Positions 8,028 through 16,676 of a stretch of 25,523 nucleotides of DNA are shown piece by piece (position 1 is the first letter of the stretch; each line of letters opens with the position of its first letter). The notes beneath the pieces were generated by a model. It searched no databases. It was not told the DNA's origin and worked only from the letters and a program-made list of their open reading frames with translations. The position numbers were made by a program, and so were the translations under genes. The stretch covers positions 1 to 25,523 of the forward strand of contig CAMLGC010000035.1 of the NCBI GenBank assembly GCA_946479505.1, in the 5' to 3' direction. This DNA comes from an uncultured Sphingomonadaceae bacterium (GTDB lineage: Bacteria > Pseudomonadota > Alphaproteobacteria > Sphingomonadales > Sphingomonadaceae).

Positions 8028-8969
8028 GTGCCGGGCGGCTGGCCTCCCCCCGTCTTCGATCCCGCCGGGCCGTTCGCGGGCTCGATCACGCTGCTTTCCT
8101 GGGCGTTGGTGGGGATGTTCGTCGGCGTACTCGCCATCGTGCTCGTCGCATTGTGGGCCGCCTTGTTCGGTAAAAGGCGGCTGCGGCAGCGGCTCGGCGG
8201 GAAGAGCGTGATCTGGGTGGGCGGGGTCGCCTTTCCGGTGGTTGTGCTCACGGCACTGCTGGTGTGGGGCCTTACGCTCACGCGCAGCCTTTCCGAGCCG
8301 CCGCAGCCGGGCGAGCTCAGGATCCGCGTGACGGGCGAGATGTGGTGGTGGCGCGTCGCCTATCTCGGCGCGGACGGCGCGCCGACGGTGGTCGACGCCA
8401 ACGAGCTTCATATCCCGACCGGCGAGACGGTGACGATCGAGCTAGAATCGGCGGACGTCATCCACAGCTTCTGGGTGCCGCGGCTGTCGGGCAAACTCGA
8501 CATGATCCCGGGGCGGCACAACGTCATCCGCATCCAGGCCGACGAGCCGGGCGTCTATGCCGGCCAGTGCGCCGAATATTGCGGGGGACCGCACGCACTG
8601 ATGGGGTTCGTCGTCGTCGCGCATCCTCCGCACGAGTTCGCGCGCTGGATGGCGGCGCACCGTGCGCCGGCACCGCCGCCCGTGACGGCCGAGGCGCGGC
8701 GTGGGGCGACGCTCTTCGCGTCGGCCGGGTGCGCGGCGTGCCACCGGGTCGCGGGCACGCGCGCCAACGGGCTGGCGGGGCCGGACCTTACGCATGTCGG
8801 CTCGCGGCGGACGCTCGGGGCGGGGATCCTGCCCAACAATCTCGGCACGATGACGGGGTGGATCGGCAATAGTCAGGCGATCAAGCCGGGTAACCGGATG
8901 CCGCCTTATACCGTTCTCTCCGGCGCCGAATTGCGCGCGCTCGCCGCCTATCTCGAGACGCGCAAGTGA
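8028..8969 (+). CDS. ctaC: Cytochrome c oxidase subunit II with fused cytochrome c domain (caa3 type)
   Basis: A 313-residue subunit carrying the CuA centre and a covalently attached heme c. The GTG at 8028, one base after the previous stop, is used as start; the frame is open further upstream but only inside the preceding gene. Two membrane helices lie in residues 18-85. The CuA domain has His146 (VIHSFW) and Cys181, Glu183, Cys185, His189 and Met192 (CAEYCGGPHALM), so the full ligand set is present. A C-terminal cytochrome c domain follows, with CAACH at 235-239 and a Met in NRMPPY as likely axial ligand. This is the caa3 arrangement and comparable to CoxM of rhizobial coxMNOP clusters. It overlaps subunit I by four bases. 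Confidence 0.93.
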   Translation: MPGGWPPPVFDPAGPFAGSITLLSWALVGMFVGVLAIVLVALWAALFGKRRLRQRLGGKSVIWVGGVAFPVVVLTALLVWGLTLTRSLSEPPQPGELRIRVTGEMWWWRVAYLGADGAPTVVDANELHIPTGETVTIELESADVIHSFWVPRLSGKLDMIPGRHNVIRIQADEPGVYAGQCAEYCGGPHALMGFVVVAHPPHEFARWMAAHRAPAPPPVTAEARRGATLFASAGCAACHRVAGTRANGLAGPDLTHVGSRRTLGAGILPNNLGTMTGWIGNSQAIKPGNRMPPYTVLSGAELRALAAYLETRK

Positions 8970-11503
8970 CCTCGGAGACGGGGTTCGACCCGGCGCTCTA
9001 CGACCGCTTTCCGACCGAGGGGGAGCGGCCGAAGGGCGAACTCGATCAACTCGAACGCGTCTGGGCGGCGCCGGGCGGGATCGCGCGGATCACCGCGGTC
9101 AACAACAATTATGTCGGCGCCTGGTATGTCGCCGCCGCCTTCCTGTTCTTCGTGCTGGCGGGCGTGCTCGCGCTGGCGATGCGCGTCCAGCTTGCGCTGC
9201 CGCTGAACGGTTTCCTGCCGCAGGAGACCTACAACCAGTTCTTCACGATGCACGGCACGGTGATGATGTTCCTCTTCGCCGTGCCCGCGATGGAAGCGAT
9301 GGGCGTGCTGCTGCTGCCGCAGATGCTCGGCGCGCGCGACCTGCCGTTCCCGCGCCTCTCGGCCTATGCCTTCTGGGCGTATCTCGTAGGGGGCGTGAGC
9401 TTCTTCGCCTCGATCTTCGTCGGGCTGGCGCCGGACGGCGGCTGGTTCATGTATCCGCCGCTCACCAGCACCACCTATTCGCCCGGCATCAACGCCGATT
9501 TCTGGCTGCTTGGGATCGGCTTCATCGAGATTTCGGCGATCGCGGGCGCGATCGAGATCATCGTCGGCGTGCTGCGCACCCGCGCGCCGGGGATGACGCT
9601 CGACAGAATGCCGATCTTCGCCTGGGCGATGCTGGTGTTCGGGGTGATGATCGTGGTCGGCTTTCCCGCGGTGATCCTGGGCACCCTGCTGCTCGAGCTG
9701 GAGCGCGCACTCAACTGGCCCTTCTTCGATCCGACGCGCGGCGGCGATCCATTGTTGTGGCAGCACCTCTTCTGGTTCTTCGGCCATCCGGAGGTTTACA
9801 TCATCTTCCTGCCCGCGGCGGGGCTCGTCTCGACGATGATCGGCGCGCTCTCGCGGATCGGGCTGGTCGGGTATCGGCTCGTCGTGCTCGCGCTGCTCGC
9901 GACCGGGTTCATCAGCTTCGGCGTCTGGGCGCACCACATGTTCGCGACCGGTATGCCGACGCTGTCGATCGGCTTCTTCTCGGCGGCGAGCATGGCGGTG
10001 AGCGTGCCCGCGGGCGTGCAGGTCTTCTCGTGGATCGCGACGCTCGCCGCGGGTCGGCCGCGCTTCAACACGCCGACGCTCTTCGTCATCGGCGGGCTCG
10101 TGACCTTCGTGATCGGCGGGCTGACCGGCGTGATGGTCGCGATGGTGCCGTTCGACTGGCAGGTGCATGACAGCCACTTCATCGTCGCACACCTCCATTA
10201 TGTGCTGATCGGCGGGATGGTGTTCCCGCTCTTCGCCGCGCTCTATTACTGGACGCCGATGATGAGCAGCCGCGCGCTCTCGGAAGCGACGGGCAAATGG
10301 GTGTTCTGGCTGATGTTCGTCGGCATGCAGATCACCTTCCTGCCGATGCACCTGACGGGCTTCATGGGCATGCCGCGCCGCGTCTATACCTATCTGCCGG
10401 GACGCGACTGGGAAGTAACCAACTTCATCTCGACGGTGGGCGCATTCATCCTTGCTGCGGGCGTATTGCTGTTCGTGATCGACCTCTTCCGCAATTTTCG
10501 ACTCACTGTCGAGAACAACGCCGGCAACATCTATGGCGGCGGCACGCTCGAATGGCTGCCCACCGGGCTTTATTCGACGCGCAGCATCCCGGTGGTGACG
10601 AGCGCGCATCCGCTGTGGGACGATCCCGGGCTTTCCGACAGGGTCGGGGCGGGGCGCTATTTCCTGCCGGGGAGCGCGACCGGCAATCGCGAGACGCTCA
10701 TCACGAGCACGCTGCGCGCCGAGCCGCAATATCTCCAGATCATGCCGGGCCCCTCGATCTGGCACGTGCTCGCGGCGATCTTCACCGCGGGGTTCTTCCT
10801 GCTGATGACGGTGCAGGCCTATGGCGTCTCGGTCGCGAGCGGCGTGCTCGCATTGCTCTGCGTGCTGCGCTGGCTGTGGGAGACCGACCGGGCGGTTGAG
10901 GCGAAGGAGGCCGATATCGGCGCGGGAATCATGGTGCCGACCTATGCCACCGGTCCGCATACGCACGGCTGGTGGGCGATGGTGATCCTGCTCGTGGTCA
11001 CGGGCATGATCTTCCTGATGGCGATGTTCAGCTATCTCTATCTCTACGGCATCCATCCCGGCTTCTGGATCGATCCGCCCGCGCTGGTCTGGCTCGCGGT
11101 GATCTTGATCGCGTGCGGCGCTGCGGTCGTGCTCGCGCTTGCCGCGCGCCATCTGCTTACGCGCCCCGGGACGACGCTCTGGACCCCGCCCACGCTCCTC
11201 CTCGTCGCCGCCGGCGCGCTCCTCCTGAGCTTCGTCGTCGATCTATGGAGCTGGCAGCGGTCGGGCCTCGTACCGGAAGCGAGCGGACAGGGAGCGACGG
11301 TCTACGCGCTGATCGCGCTCCAGGGCATCCTCGTCGCCGTCTCGGCGCTGATGGCGCTGTATCTCGCTGCGCGCAACAGCCGCGGGATGGTGACGCGGCC
11401 GCGCAACAACAGCCTTGACCTGACAATGCTGTTCATCGCCTATACGGGCGTCCAGGGCGCGCTCGCCGCCGCGCTCGTCCGCCTCTTTCCGGGGGCGCTC
11501 TGA
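8966..11503 (+). CDS. ctaD: Fused cytochrome c oxidase subunits I and III
   Basis: An 845-residue membrane protein starting with GTG inside the overlap with subunit II. Residues up to about 520 are heme-copper oxidase subunit I: heme a ligands His96 and His411, CuB ligands His274, His323 and His324, Tyr278 of the His-Tyr crosslink, and heme a3 ligand His409. Glu276 in GHPEVY marks an A1-type enzyme. Residues from about 600 form a subunit III-like helical domain; no separate subunit III gene is present. Oddities: the K-channel motif VPTGIK of Paracoccus reads VPAGVQ (Gln352), and the Paracoccus D-channel residues Asn113 and Asn131 correspond to Val114 and Ser132, while the entry Asp (Asp125) is kept. 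It reduces oxygen to water with electrons from subunit II; proton pumping is in doubt. Confidence 0.93.
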   Translation: MTSETGFDPALYDRFPTEGERPKGELDQLERVWAAPGGIARITAVNNNYVGAWYVAAAFLFFVLAGVLALAMRVQLALPLNGFLPQETYNQFFTMHGTVMMFLFAVPAMEAMGVLLLPQMLGARDLPFPRLSAYAFWAYLVGGVSFFASIFVGLAPDGGWFMYPPLTSTTYSPGINADFWLLGIGFIEISAIAGAIEIIVGVLRTRAPGMTLDRMPIFAWAMLVFGVMIVVGFPAVILGTLLLELERALNWPFFDPTRGGDPLLWQHLFWFFGHPEVYIIFLPAAGLVSTMIGALSRIGLVGYRLVVLALLATGFISFGVWAHHMFATGMPTLSIGFFSAASMAVSVPAGVQVFSWIATLAAGRPRFNTPTLFVIGGLVTFVIGGLTGVMVAMVPFDWQVHDSHFIVAHLHYVLIGGMVFPLFAALYYWTPMMSSRALSEATGKWVFWLMFVGMQITFLPMHLTGFMGMPRRVYTYLPGRDWEVTNFISTVGAFILAAGVLLFVIDLFRNFRLTVENNAGNIYGGGTLEWLPTGLYSTRSIPVVTSAHPLWDDPGLSDRVGAGRYFLPGSATGNRETLITSTLRAEPQYLQIMPGPSIWHVLAAIFTAGFFLLMTVQAYGVSVASGVLALLCVLRWLWETDRAVEAKEADIGAGIMVPTYATGPHTHGWWAMVILLVVTGMIFLMAMFSYLYLYGIHPGFWIDPPALVWLAVILIACGAAVVLALAARHLLTRPGTTLWTPPTLLLVAAGALLLSFVVDLWSWQRSGLVPEASGQGATVYALIALQGILVAVSALMALYLAARNSRGMVTRPRNNSLDLTMLFIAYTGVQGALAAALVRLFPGAL

Positions 11504-11504
11504 C

Positions 11505-11798
11505 ATGCGTGCCTGGGCGCTCCTGCTCGGCGGTCTCATCGCCTGGGCTGCCCAATTCTTCACGCTCTACATCGTCGCGAGCGTGCTCGGGTCGGACGGT
11601 CTGGCGCGTGGCGCTGCGATCGCAGTGACGCTTGCCGCACTGCTTGCCGACGGGGCGGTCATGATCGTCGCGGCGCAGCGGTGGCGTGAGGACATCGGCG
11701 ACAGCTTCGGCAGATGGCTGACGTCACTGGCGCTGTTGATCGCCATGGTCTCCGCGATCGCCATCGTCTGGCAGGGCCTGCCCGCCATTTTCGTTTGA
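11505..11798 (+). CDS. Small oxidase-associated membrane protein
   Basis: A 97-residue hydrophobic protein whose ATG lies one base after the oxidase subunit I/III stop, so it is almost certainly co-translated with it. Three hydrophobic segments are visible, starting near residues 3, 34 and 72. A charged loop, QRWREDIGDSFGRW, lies between the second and third. I do not recognise a named family. By position it may be a subunit IV-like or assembly component of this oxidase; that is inference only. Confidence 0.75.
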   Translation: MRAWALLLGGLIAWAAQFFTLYIVASVLGSDGLARGAAIAVTLAALLADGAVMIVAAQRWREDIGDSFGRWLTSLALLIAMVSAIAIVWQGLPAIFV

Positions 11799-11827
11799 CG
11801 ACAGGCCGATCCGGGCATTCGAGCCCG

Positions 11828-12043
11828 TCAGGCGGCGAGGCTGTCTGCCTCGACATGGCCGGCCCGGAACAGGCCGATCCCGGTCATTCCCGCGCTCACC
11901 AGCGGCACCGCAGTGCTGCAGAAGGCGCATTCGGCGACGAGGCGGCCGACCATCCAATGACTGCCGCCGCAGCCCGGGCAATGGTTCACCTCTTCGGGCC
12001 GAAACACCGCGCGATAGCCGTTGGTCTTGTCAGGACGGAACAT
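11828..12043 (-). CDS. Small zinc-ribbon protein
   Basis: A 71-residue protein starting MFRPDKTNGYRAVFRPEEV. The ATG at 12043 is chosen because AGGAGA lies six bases upstream. Two knuckles, HCPGC and ECAFC, 16 residues apart, make a four-cysteine zinc ribbon. No signal peptide or membrane segment is seen, so it should be cytoplasmic. It is convergent with the oxidase cluster (29-base gap) and divergent from the formaldehyde operon (194-base gap). Similar short zinc-ribbon proteins are usually left as hypothetical; the function is unknown and could be nucleic acid or protein binding. Confidence 0.7.
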   Translation of the reverse strand: MFRPDKTNGYRAVFRPEEVNHCPGCGGSHWMVGRLVAECAFCSTAVPLVSAGMTGIGLFRAGHVEADSLAA

Positions 12044-12237
12044 TACGCGTCTCCTGTGCAATCTGCGGAAGAAAACCCGGCGACGAGTCGTTCGGTTCCA
12101 TCGACGAGATGGTTAAGCGAATGTATCGGGACGAACCGTTGCCCCGAAGTCACGGTCGAACGGCGGCGGCGGACAACGGAAATGTGGTTCGGCGCGGCCG
12201 AATGCGCTAGCCGGGCGCGAGCATCGAGGAGAGCCGC

Positions 12238-13347
12238 ATGAAGACCCGCGCCGCCGTCGCCTTCGCGCCCAAGCAGCCGCTCGAGATCGTCGAGGTCGAT
12301 CTCGACGGCCCCAAAGCGGGCGAAGTGCTGGTCGAGATCATGGCGACCGGCATCTGCCATACCGACGCCTACACCCTGGACGGGCTCGACAGCGAAGGGC
12401 TGTTCCCGTCGATCCTGGGGCATGAGGGCGCAGGGATAGTGCGCGAGGTAGGTGCGGACGTCACCTCGGTAGCGCCTGGGGATCACGTCATTCCGCTCTA
12501 CACGCCCGAATGCCGGCAATGTAAATCGTGCCTTTCGCAGAAGACCAACCTCTGCACAGCGATCCGCAGCACCCAGGGCAAGGGGGTGATGCCCGACGGC
12601 ACGACGCGCTTTTCGTACAAGGGCCAGCCGATCCACCATTATATGGGCTGCTCGACCTTTTCGAACTTCACCGTGCTTCCCGAAATCGCGGTCGCAAAGA
12701 TCCGCGAGGACGCACCCTTCCAGTCGAGCTGCTATATCGGCTGCGGGGTGACGACGGGCGTTGGGGCGGTGGTCAACACCGCCAAGGTGGAGGCGGGCGC
12801 CAACTGCATCGTGTTCGGGCTCGGCGGGATCGGGCTCAACGTGATCCAGGGGTTGCGGATGGTGGGCGCCGATCGGATCATCGGCGTTGACATCAACGAC
12901 GACAGGGAGGAATGGGGCCGCCGCTTCGGGATGACGCATTTCGTCAATCCCGCCAAGGTGGACGGCGACCTCGTGCAGCATCTCGTCGCGCTCACCGACG
13001 GCGGGGCGGACTATACGTTCGACTGCACCGGCAATACCGAGGTGATGCGCACCGCTCTGGAAGCGTGCCATCGCGGCTGGGGTGAGAGCATCATCATCGG
13101 CGTGGCGGAGGCGGGCAGGGAGATCGCGACGCGGCCCTTCCAGCTCGTCACCGGCCGCGTGTGGCGCGGCACCGCATTCGGCGGGGCACGCGGGCGCACC
13201 GACGTGCCCACGATCGTCGACTGGTACATGAACGGCAAGATCGAGATCGATCCGATGATCACGCACGTGCTCAGCCTCGACGAGATCAACAAGGGCTTCG
13301 ATCTGATGCACGCGGGCGAGAGCATCCGATCGGTCGTGGTCTATTGA
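12238..13347 (+). CDS. frmA: S-(hydroxymethyl)glutathione dehydrogenase (class III alcohol dehydrogenase)
   Basis: Cytoplasmic zinc-dependent enzyme of 369 residues, the usual length. It oxidises S-hydroxymethylglutathione, formed from formaldehyde and glutathione, to S-formylglutathione with NAD+. Catalytic zinc is bound by Cys40 (GICHTD), His62 (GHEGAG) and a Cys in the [13 protein letters not shown] segment. The structural zinc ligands are Cys92, Cys95, Cys98 and Cys106. The NAD site [12 protein letters not shown] is intact. GAGGAGAG precedes the ATG. It is the first gene of a five-gene plus-strand operon. The 194-base gap upstream should hold the promoter; I saw no frmR-type regulator gene nearby. 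Confidence 0.96.
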   Translation: MKTRAAVAFAPKQPLEIVEVDLDGPKAGEVLVEIMATGICHTDAYTLDGLDSEGLFPSILGHEGAGIVREVGADVTSVAPGDHVIPLYTPECRQCKSCLSQKTNLCTAIRSTQGKGVMPDGTTRFSYKGQPIHHYMGCSTFSNFTVLPEIAVAKIREDAPFQSSCYIGCGVTTGVGAVVNTAKVEAGANCIVFGLGGIGLNVIQGLRMVGADRIIGVDINDDREEWGRRFGMTHFVNPAKVDGDLVQHLVALTDGGADYTFDCTGNTEVMRTALEACHRGWGESIIIGVAEAGREIATRPFQLVTGRVWRGTAFGGARGRTDVPTIVDWYMNGKIEIDPMITHVLSLDEINKGFDLMHAGESIRSVVVY

Positions 13348-13360
13348 GGGAGCAAAAATC

Positions 13361-13741
13361 ATGTTCAGCCATGTAATGGTCGGCACGAACGACATGGAGG
13401 CGTCGAAGGCGTTCTACGACGCGACGCTCGGGGCGCTCGGCGCCCGACCGGGGATGACCGACAACAAGGGGCGCGCGATGTATCTGCACAATGGTGCGGT
13501 GTTCCTCGTCACGAAGCCGATCGACGGCGCGCACGCCTGCGCTGCGAACGGCGGTACGATCGGCTTCGCCGCGGCCTCGCCCGAACAGGCCGATGCGTGG
13601 CACGCGGCCGGCGTTGCTGCGGGCGGTACTGCAATCGAGGACCCGCCCGGCGTGCGCGAGGGCGATTTCGGCAAGCTCTACCTCGCCTATCTGCGCGATC
13701 CCGCGGGCAACAAGGTCTGCGCGATGCACCGGCTGGGGTGA
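13361..13741 (+). CDS. VOC-superfamily (glyoxalase-like) protein
   Basis: A 126-residue cytoplasmic protein with GAGGGAG eight bases before its ATG. The start FSHVMVGTNDMEASKAFYDATLGALGA and the end LAYLRDPAGNKVCAMHR are the two ends of the vicinal-oxygen-chelate fold, as found in glyoxalase I and fosfomycin/bleomycin-resistance proteins. It lies 13 bases after the formaldehyde dehydrogenase gene and its stop overlaps the purU start, so it belongs to the operon. A role with a glutathione adduct is plausible, because glyoxalase I itself acts on such adducts, but no activity can be read from the sequence. Confidence 0.88.
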   Translation: MFSHVMVGTNDMEASKAFYDATLGALGARPGMTDNKGRAMYLHNGAVFLVTKPIDGAHACAANGGTIGFAAASPEQADAWHAAGVAAGGTAIEDPPGVREGDFGKLYLAYLRDPAGNKVCAMHRLG

Positions 13742-14604
13742 TGACGCCGGCACGATGGATCCTGACGCTCACCTGCGAGGACCGCGTCGGCATCGTCGCG
13801 GGCGTGAGCGGCTTTCTCGCCGAGCGCGACGGCTTCATCGTCGATAGCCAGCAATATGCCGATCTGGAGACAGGGCGCTTCTTCATGCGCGTGGTGTTTC
13901 AGGCGGGCGGCGCCCGTTTTTCGCGCGATACGGAGGCGTTGCGGAGGGCCTTTGCGCCGATCGCGGGCCGCTTCGGCTTCGGTTGGGCGCTGGTGCCCGC
14001 CGACGAGAAGCCGCGCGCGATCGTGGCGGTATCGCGCGGCTCGCATTGCCTCGCCGACCTGCTCCACCGTCGCCAATCGGGTGCGCTTTCGGTCGAGATC
14101 GTCGGCGTCGTCGGCAATCACGATGCGCTGCGGCCGCTCGTCGAGTGGCACGGCATCGCCTTTCATCATCTCCCCGTGGACGATGCGAACCGGCCTGCCC
14201 AGGAGGGCGCGATCGCGGCGCTCATGAAGGACAAGGCGGCCGAATATCTCGTGCTCGCGCGTTACATGCAGGTGCTTTCGGTGGACATGGCCGAGCGGCT
14301 AGCGGGGCGCTGCGTCAACATCCATCACAGCTTCCTGCCCGGCTTCAAGGGGGCGAAGCCCTATCACCGGGCGCATGCGCGCGGCGTGAAGCTGATCGGC
14401 GCGACCGCGCATTTCGTGTCCGGCGACCTCGACGAAGGGCCGATCATCGACCAGGCGGTCGAGCGCGTCGATCACCGCGCGACCGTCGACGAGATGATCC
14501 GCATCGGCCGCGACATCGAGGCGCAGGTGCTCGCGCGTGCCGTCAACGCGATCGGCGAGCGGCGGGTATTCCCCAACGGCGGCAAGACGGTGGTATTCCG
14601 GTGA
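13741..14604 (+). CDS. purU: Formyltetrahydrofolate deformylase
   Basis: A 287-residue cytoplasmic enzyme that hydrolyses 10-formyl-tetrahydrofolate to formate and tetrahydrofolate. The ATG at 13741 overlaps the preceding stop by one base; the frame is open upstream only within the VOC gene. Residues 1-85 are an ACT domain (LTLTCEDRVGIVAGVSGFL). The rest is a formyltransferase-type hydrolase domain with the catalytic triad Asn193 and His195 (VNIHHSFLPGFKGAKPYHRA) plus Asp231 (SGDLDEGPI), and conserved His224. It is placed between frmA and fghA, so its product formate is the same end product as the glutathione pathway. Confidence 0.94.
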   Translation: MTPARWILTLTCEDRVGIVAGVSGFLAERDGFIVDSQQYADLETGRFFMRVVFQAGGARFSRDTEALRRAFAPIAGRFGFGWALVPADEKPRAIVAVSRGSHCLADLLHRRQSGALSVEIVGVVGNHDALRPLVEWHGIAFHHLPVDDANRPAQEGAIAALMKDKAAEYLVLARYMQVLSVDMAERLAGRCVNIHHSFLPGFKGAKPYHRAHARGVKLIGATAHFVSGDLDEGPIIDQAVERVDHRATVDEMIRIGRDIEAQVLARAVNAIGERRVFPNGGKTVVFR

Positions 14605-15443
14605 CGACGATCGAAACAGTATCCGAAGCCAAGGCGCATGGCGGGATACAGGGCGTTTATGCCCACGCCTCGCGCGCGACGGGCACGCCGATGACCTTCT
14701 CGATCTTCGTGCCGCCGCACGAGCAAGGCGCGCGTCTGCCGGTATTGTGGTATCTTTCCGGCCTCACATGCACGCACGCGAACGTCACCGAAAAGGGCGA
14801 GTATCGCGCCGCCTGCGCCGAGCACGGCATCGTCTTCGTCGCCCCCGATACCAGTCCGCGCGGCGAGGGGGTGGCGGACGACGACGCGTATGATCTGGGC
14901 AAGGGCGCCGGCTTTTACCTCGATGCGACCGAAGCGCCCTGGTCGGCGCATTTCCGGATGTGCTCGTACATCGAGGATGAGCTGCCGACGCTCGTTGCCG
15001 AGGCGTTTCCGGTCGACATGGCGCGCCAGGCGATCACCGGCCATTCGATGGGCGGGCACGGCGCCCTGACGGTCGCGTTGCGCGATCCGGCGCGCTTCGC
15101 CTCGGTATCGGCGTTCGCGCCGATCGTCGCGCCGGGCCGCGTTCCCTGGGGCGAGAAGGCGCTTTCCGCCTATCTGGGCGGCGATCGGGCGGCATGGCGT
15201 GCCTACGACGCCTGCGCGCTGATCGAGGACGGCGCACGGCTGCCCGAGCTGCTCGTCGATCAGGGCGATGCCGACCCGTTCCTTGCCGAGCAGCTTCGTC
15301 CCGAATTGCTGCGCAGCGCCTGCGACGAGGCGGGGATCGACCTCTTGCTTCGGATGCAGCCCGGTTACGATCACAGCTATTATTTCATCTCGACCTTCAT
15401 GGCAGACCACGTCCGCTGGCACGCCGAGCGGCTTTGGCGGTGA
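14601..15443 (+). CDS. fghA: S-formylglutathione hydrolase
   Basis: A 280-residue serine esterase of the esterase D family. It hydrolyses S-formylglutathione to formate and glutathione, the last step of glutathione-dependent formaldehyde oxidation. The GTG at 14601 overlaps the purU stop and gives the family's normal length; the longer open frame upstream is antisense-like read-through of purU. The catalytic triad is Ser149 (GHSMGGHGA), Asp225 (DQGDADPFL) and His258 (GYDHSYYF). The typical [18 protein letters not shown] segment is present. Translationally coupled to purU and to the next gene. Confidence 0.95.
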   Translation: MTTIETVSEAKAHGGIQGVYAHASRATGTPMTFSIFVPPHEQGARLPVLWYLSGLTCTHANVTEKGEYRAACAEHGIVFVAPDTSPRGEGVADDDAYDLGKGAGFYLDATEAPWSAHFRMCSYIEDELPTLVAEAFPVDMARQAITGHSMGGHGALTVALRDPARFASVSAFAPIVAPGRVPWGEKALSAYLGGDRAAWRAYDACALIEDGARLPELLVDQGDADPFLAEQLRPELLRSACDEAGIDLLLRMQPGYDHSYYFISTFMADHVRWHAERLWR

Positions 15444-16657
15444 GGTACGACGTCCTGATCGTCGGTGCCGGGCACGGCGGCGCGCAGGCGGCGATCGCGC
15501 TGCGCCAGGGCGGTTTCGCCGGGAGCATCGCCCTCCTCGGCGACGAGCCCGAGCCGCCCTACGAACGGCCGCCGCTCTCCAAGGATTATCTCGCGGGCGA
15601 CAAGCCCTTCGAGCGGCTGCTGATCCGGCCGGCCGCTTTCTGGGCCGGGCGCGAGGTGACGCTGCTTGCCGGCCGTCGCGTCGTGACGGTGGATGCGGCG
15701 GCGCATCGTGTGGCGACCGAAACGGGGGAGACGATCGGCTACGGCGCCCTTGTCTGGGCTGCGGGCGGCACACCGCGCCGGCTCGATTGTCGCGGTGCCG
15801 ATCTCGCCGGCGTCCATGCAATCCGTACCCGCGCCGACGTCGATCGCCTCAAGGCCGAGCTCGGCGGCACGTCGCGGGTTGCCGTCATCGGTGCCGGTTA
15901 TATCGGGCTCGAAGCGGCGGCGGTGCTCGCCAGCTACGACAAGCAGGTGACCGTGCTCGAGGCAGAGGACCGCGTCCTCGCGCGTGTCGCGGGAGAGCCG
16001 CTGTCGCGGTTCTACGAGGCCGAGCATCGTGCGCACGGCGTCGACATCCGTCTGGGTGTGACGGTCGAACGGCTCGACGGAGAAGGTCGCGTCACGGGCG
16101 TTCGGCTCGCGGGCGGCGAAAGCATCGCGGCCGATCTCGTGATCGTCGGCATCGGTATCGCCCCTGCGGTCACGCCATTGCTCGGCGCCGACGCACGGGG
16201 GGGCAACGGCGTCCGCGTCGACGCGCAATGCCGCACGAGCCTGCCCGATGTCTTCGCGATCGGCGACTGCGCGCTCCACGCCAACCGCTTCGCGCGGGGC
16301 GCCGACATCCGCCTCGAATCGGTACAGAACGCCAACGACATGGCGACCGTCGCCGCGCATACGATTCTGGGCGAGGCGGCCGATTATGATGCGGTGCCCT
16401 GGTTCTGGTCGAACCAGTACGATCTCAAGCTCCAGACGGTGGGGCTCTCGATCGGCCACGACACGGCATTGGTGCGCGGCCATCCCGGTACGCGGCGGTT
16501 CTCGGTCGTCTATCTCGCGCAGGGTCGCGTGATCGCGCTCGATTGCGTCAATCTGGTCAAGGATTATGTCCAGGGCCGTGCGCTGGTGCTCGCGGGCGCT
16601 CGCCCCGATCCGGTGAAGCTCGCCGATCCCGGTGTGCCGTTGAAGGAGGTTTCCTGA
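15440..16657 (+). CDS. FAD-dependent ferredoxin/rubredoxin reductase-like oxidoreductase
   Basis: A 405-residue flavoprotein. The GTG at 15440 overlaps the fghA stop and places the FAD-binding motif GAGHGG at residues 9-14. The segment [12 protein letters not shown] is typical of putidaredoxin or rhodocoxin reductases. The NAD(P)H site is [13 protein letters not shown] near residue 155, the second FAD motif is FAIGDCALH near 273, and the C-terminal reductase domain contains [15 protein letters not shown]. Relatives pass electrons from NAD(P)H to a [2Fe-2S] ferredoxin that serves a P450 or Rieske oxygenase. No ferredoxin or oxygenase gene lies in the window. It is the last gene of the formaldehyde operon and ends 19 bases before the glnD stop. 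Confidence 0.9.
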   Translation: MRYDVLIVGAGHGGAQAAIALRQGGFAGSIALLGDEPEPPYERPPLSKDYLAGDKPFERLLIRPAAFWAGREVTLLAGRRVVTVDAAAHRVATETGETIGYGALVWAAGGTPRRLDCRGADLAGVHAIRTRADVDRLKAELGGTSRVAVIGAGYIGLEAAAVLASYDKQVTVLEAEDRVLARVAGEPLSRFYEAEHRAHGVDIRLGVTVERLDGEGRVTGVRLAGGESIAADLVIVGIGIAPAVTPLLGADARGGNGVRVDAQCRTSLPDVFAIGDCALHANRFARGADIRLESVQNANDMATVAAHTILGEAADYDAVPWFWSNQYDLKLQTVGLSIGHDTALVRGHPGTRRFSVVYLAQGRVIALDCVNLVKDYVQGRALVLAGARPDPVKLADPGVPLKEVS

Positions 16658-16676
16658 TACGAGCGCGCCTGTTCGA

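Noticed and set aside
8948..11152. 734-codon open frame antisense to the fused oxidase gene
   Set aside because: The translation is His/Arg/Asp/Glu-rich without domains, a known effect of GC-rich codon use on the opposite strand of a strongly supported membrane protein gene.
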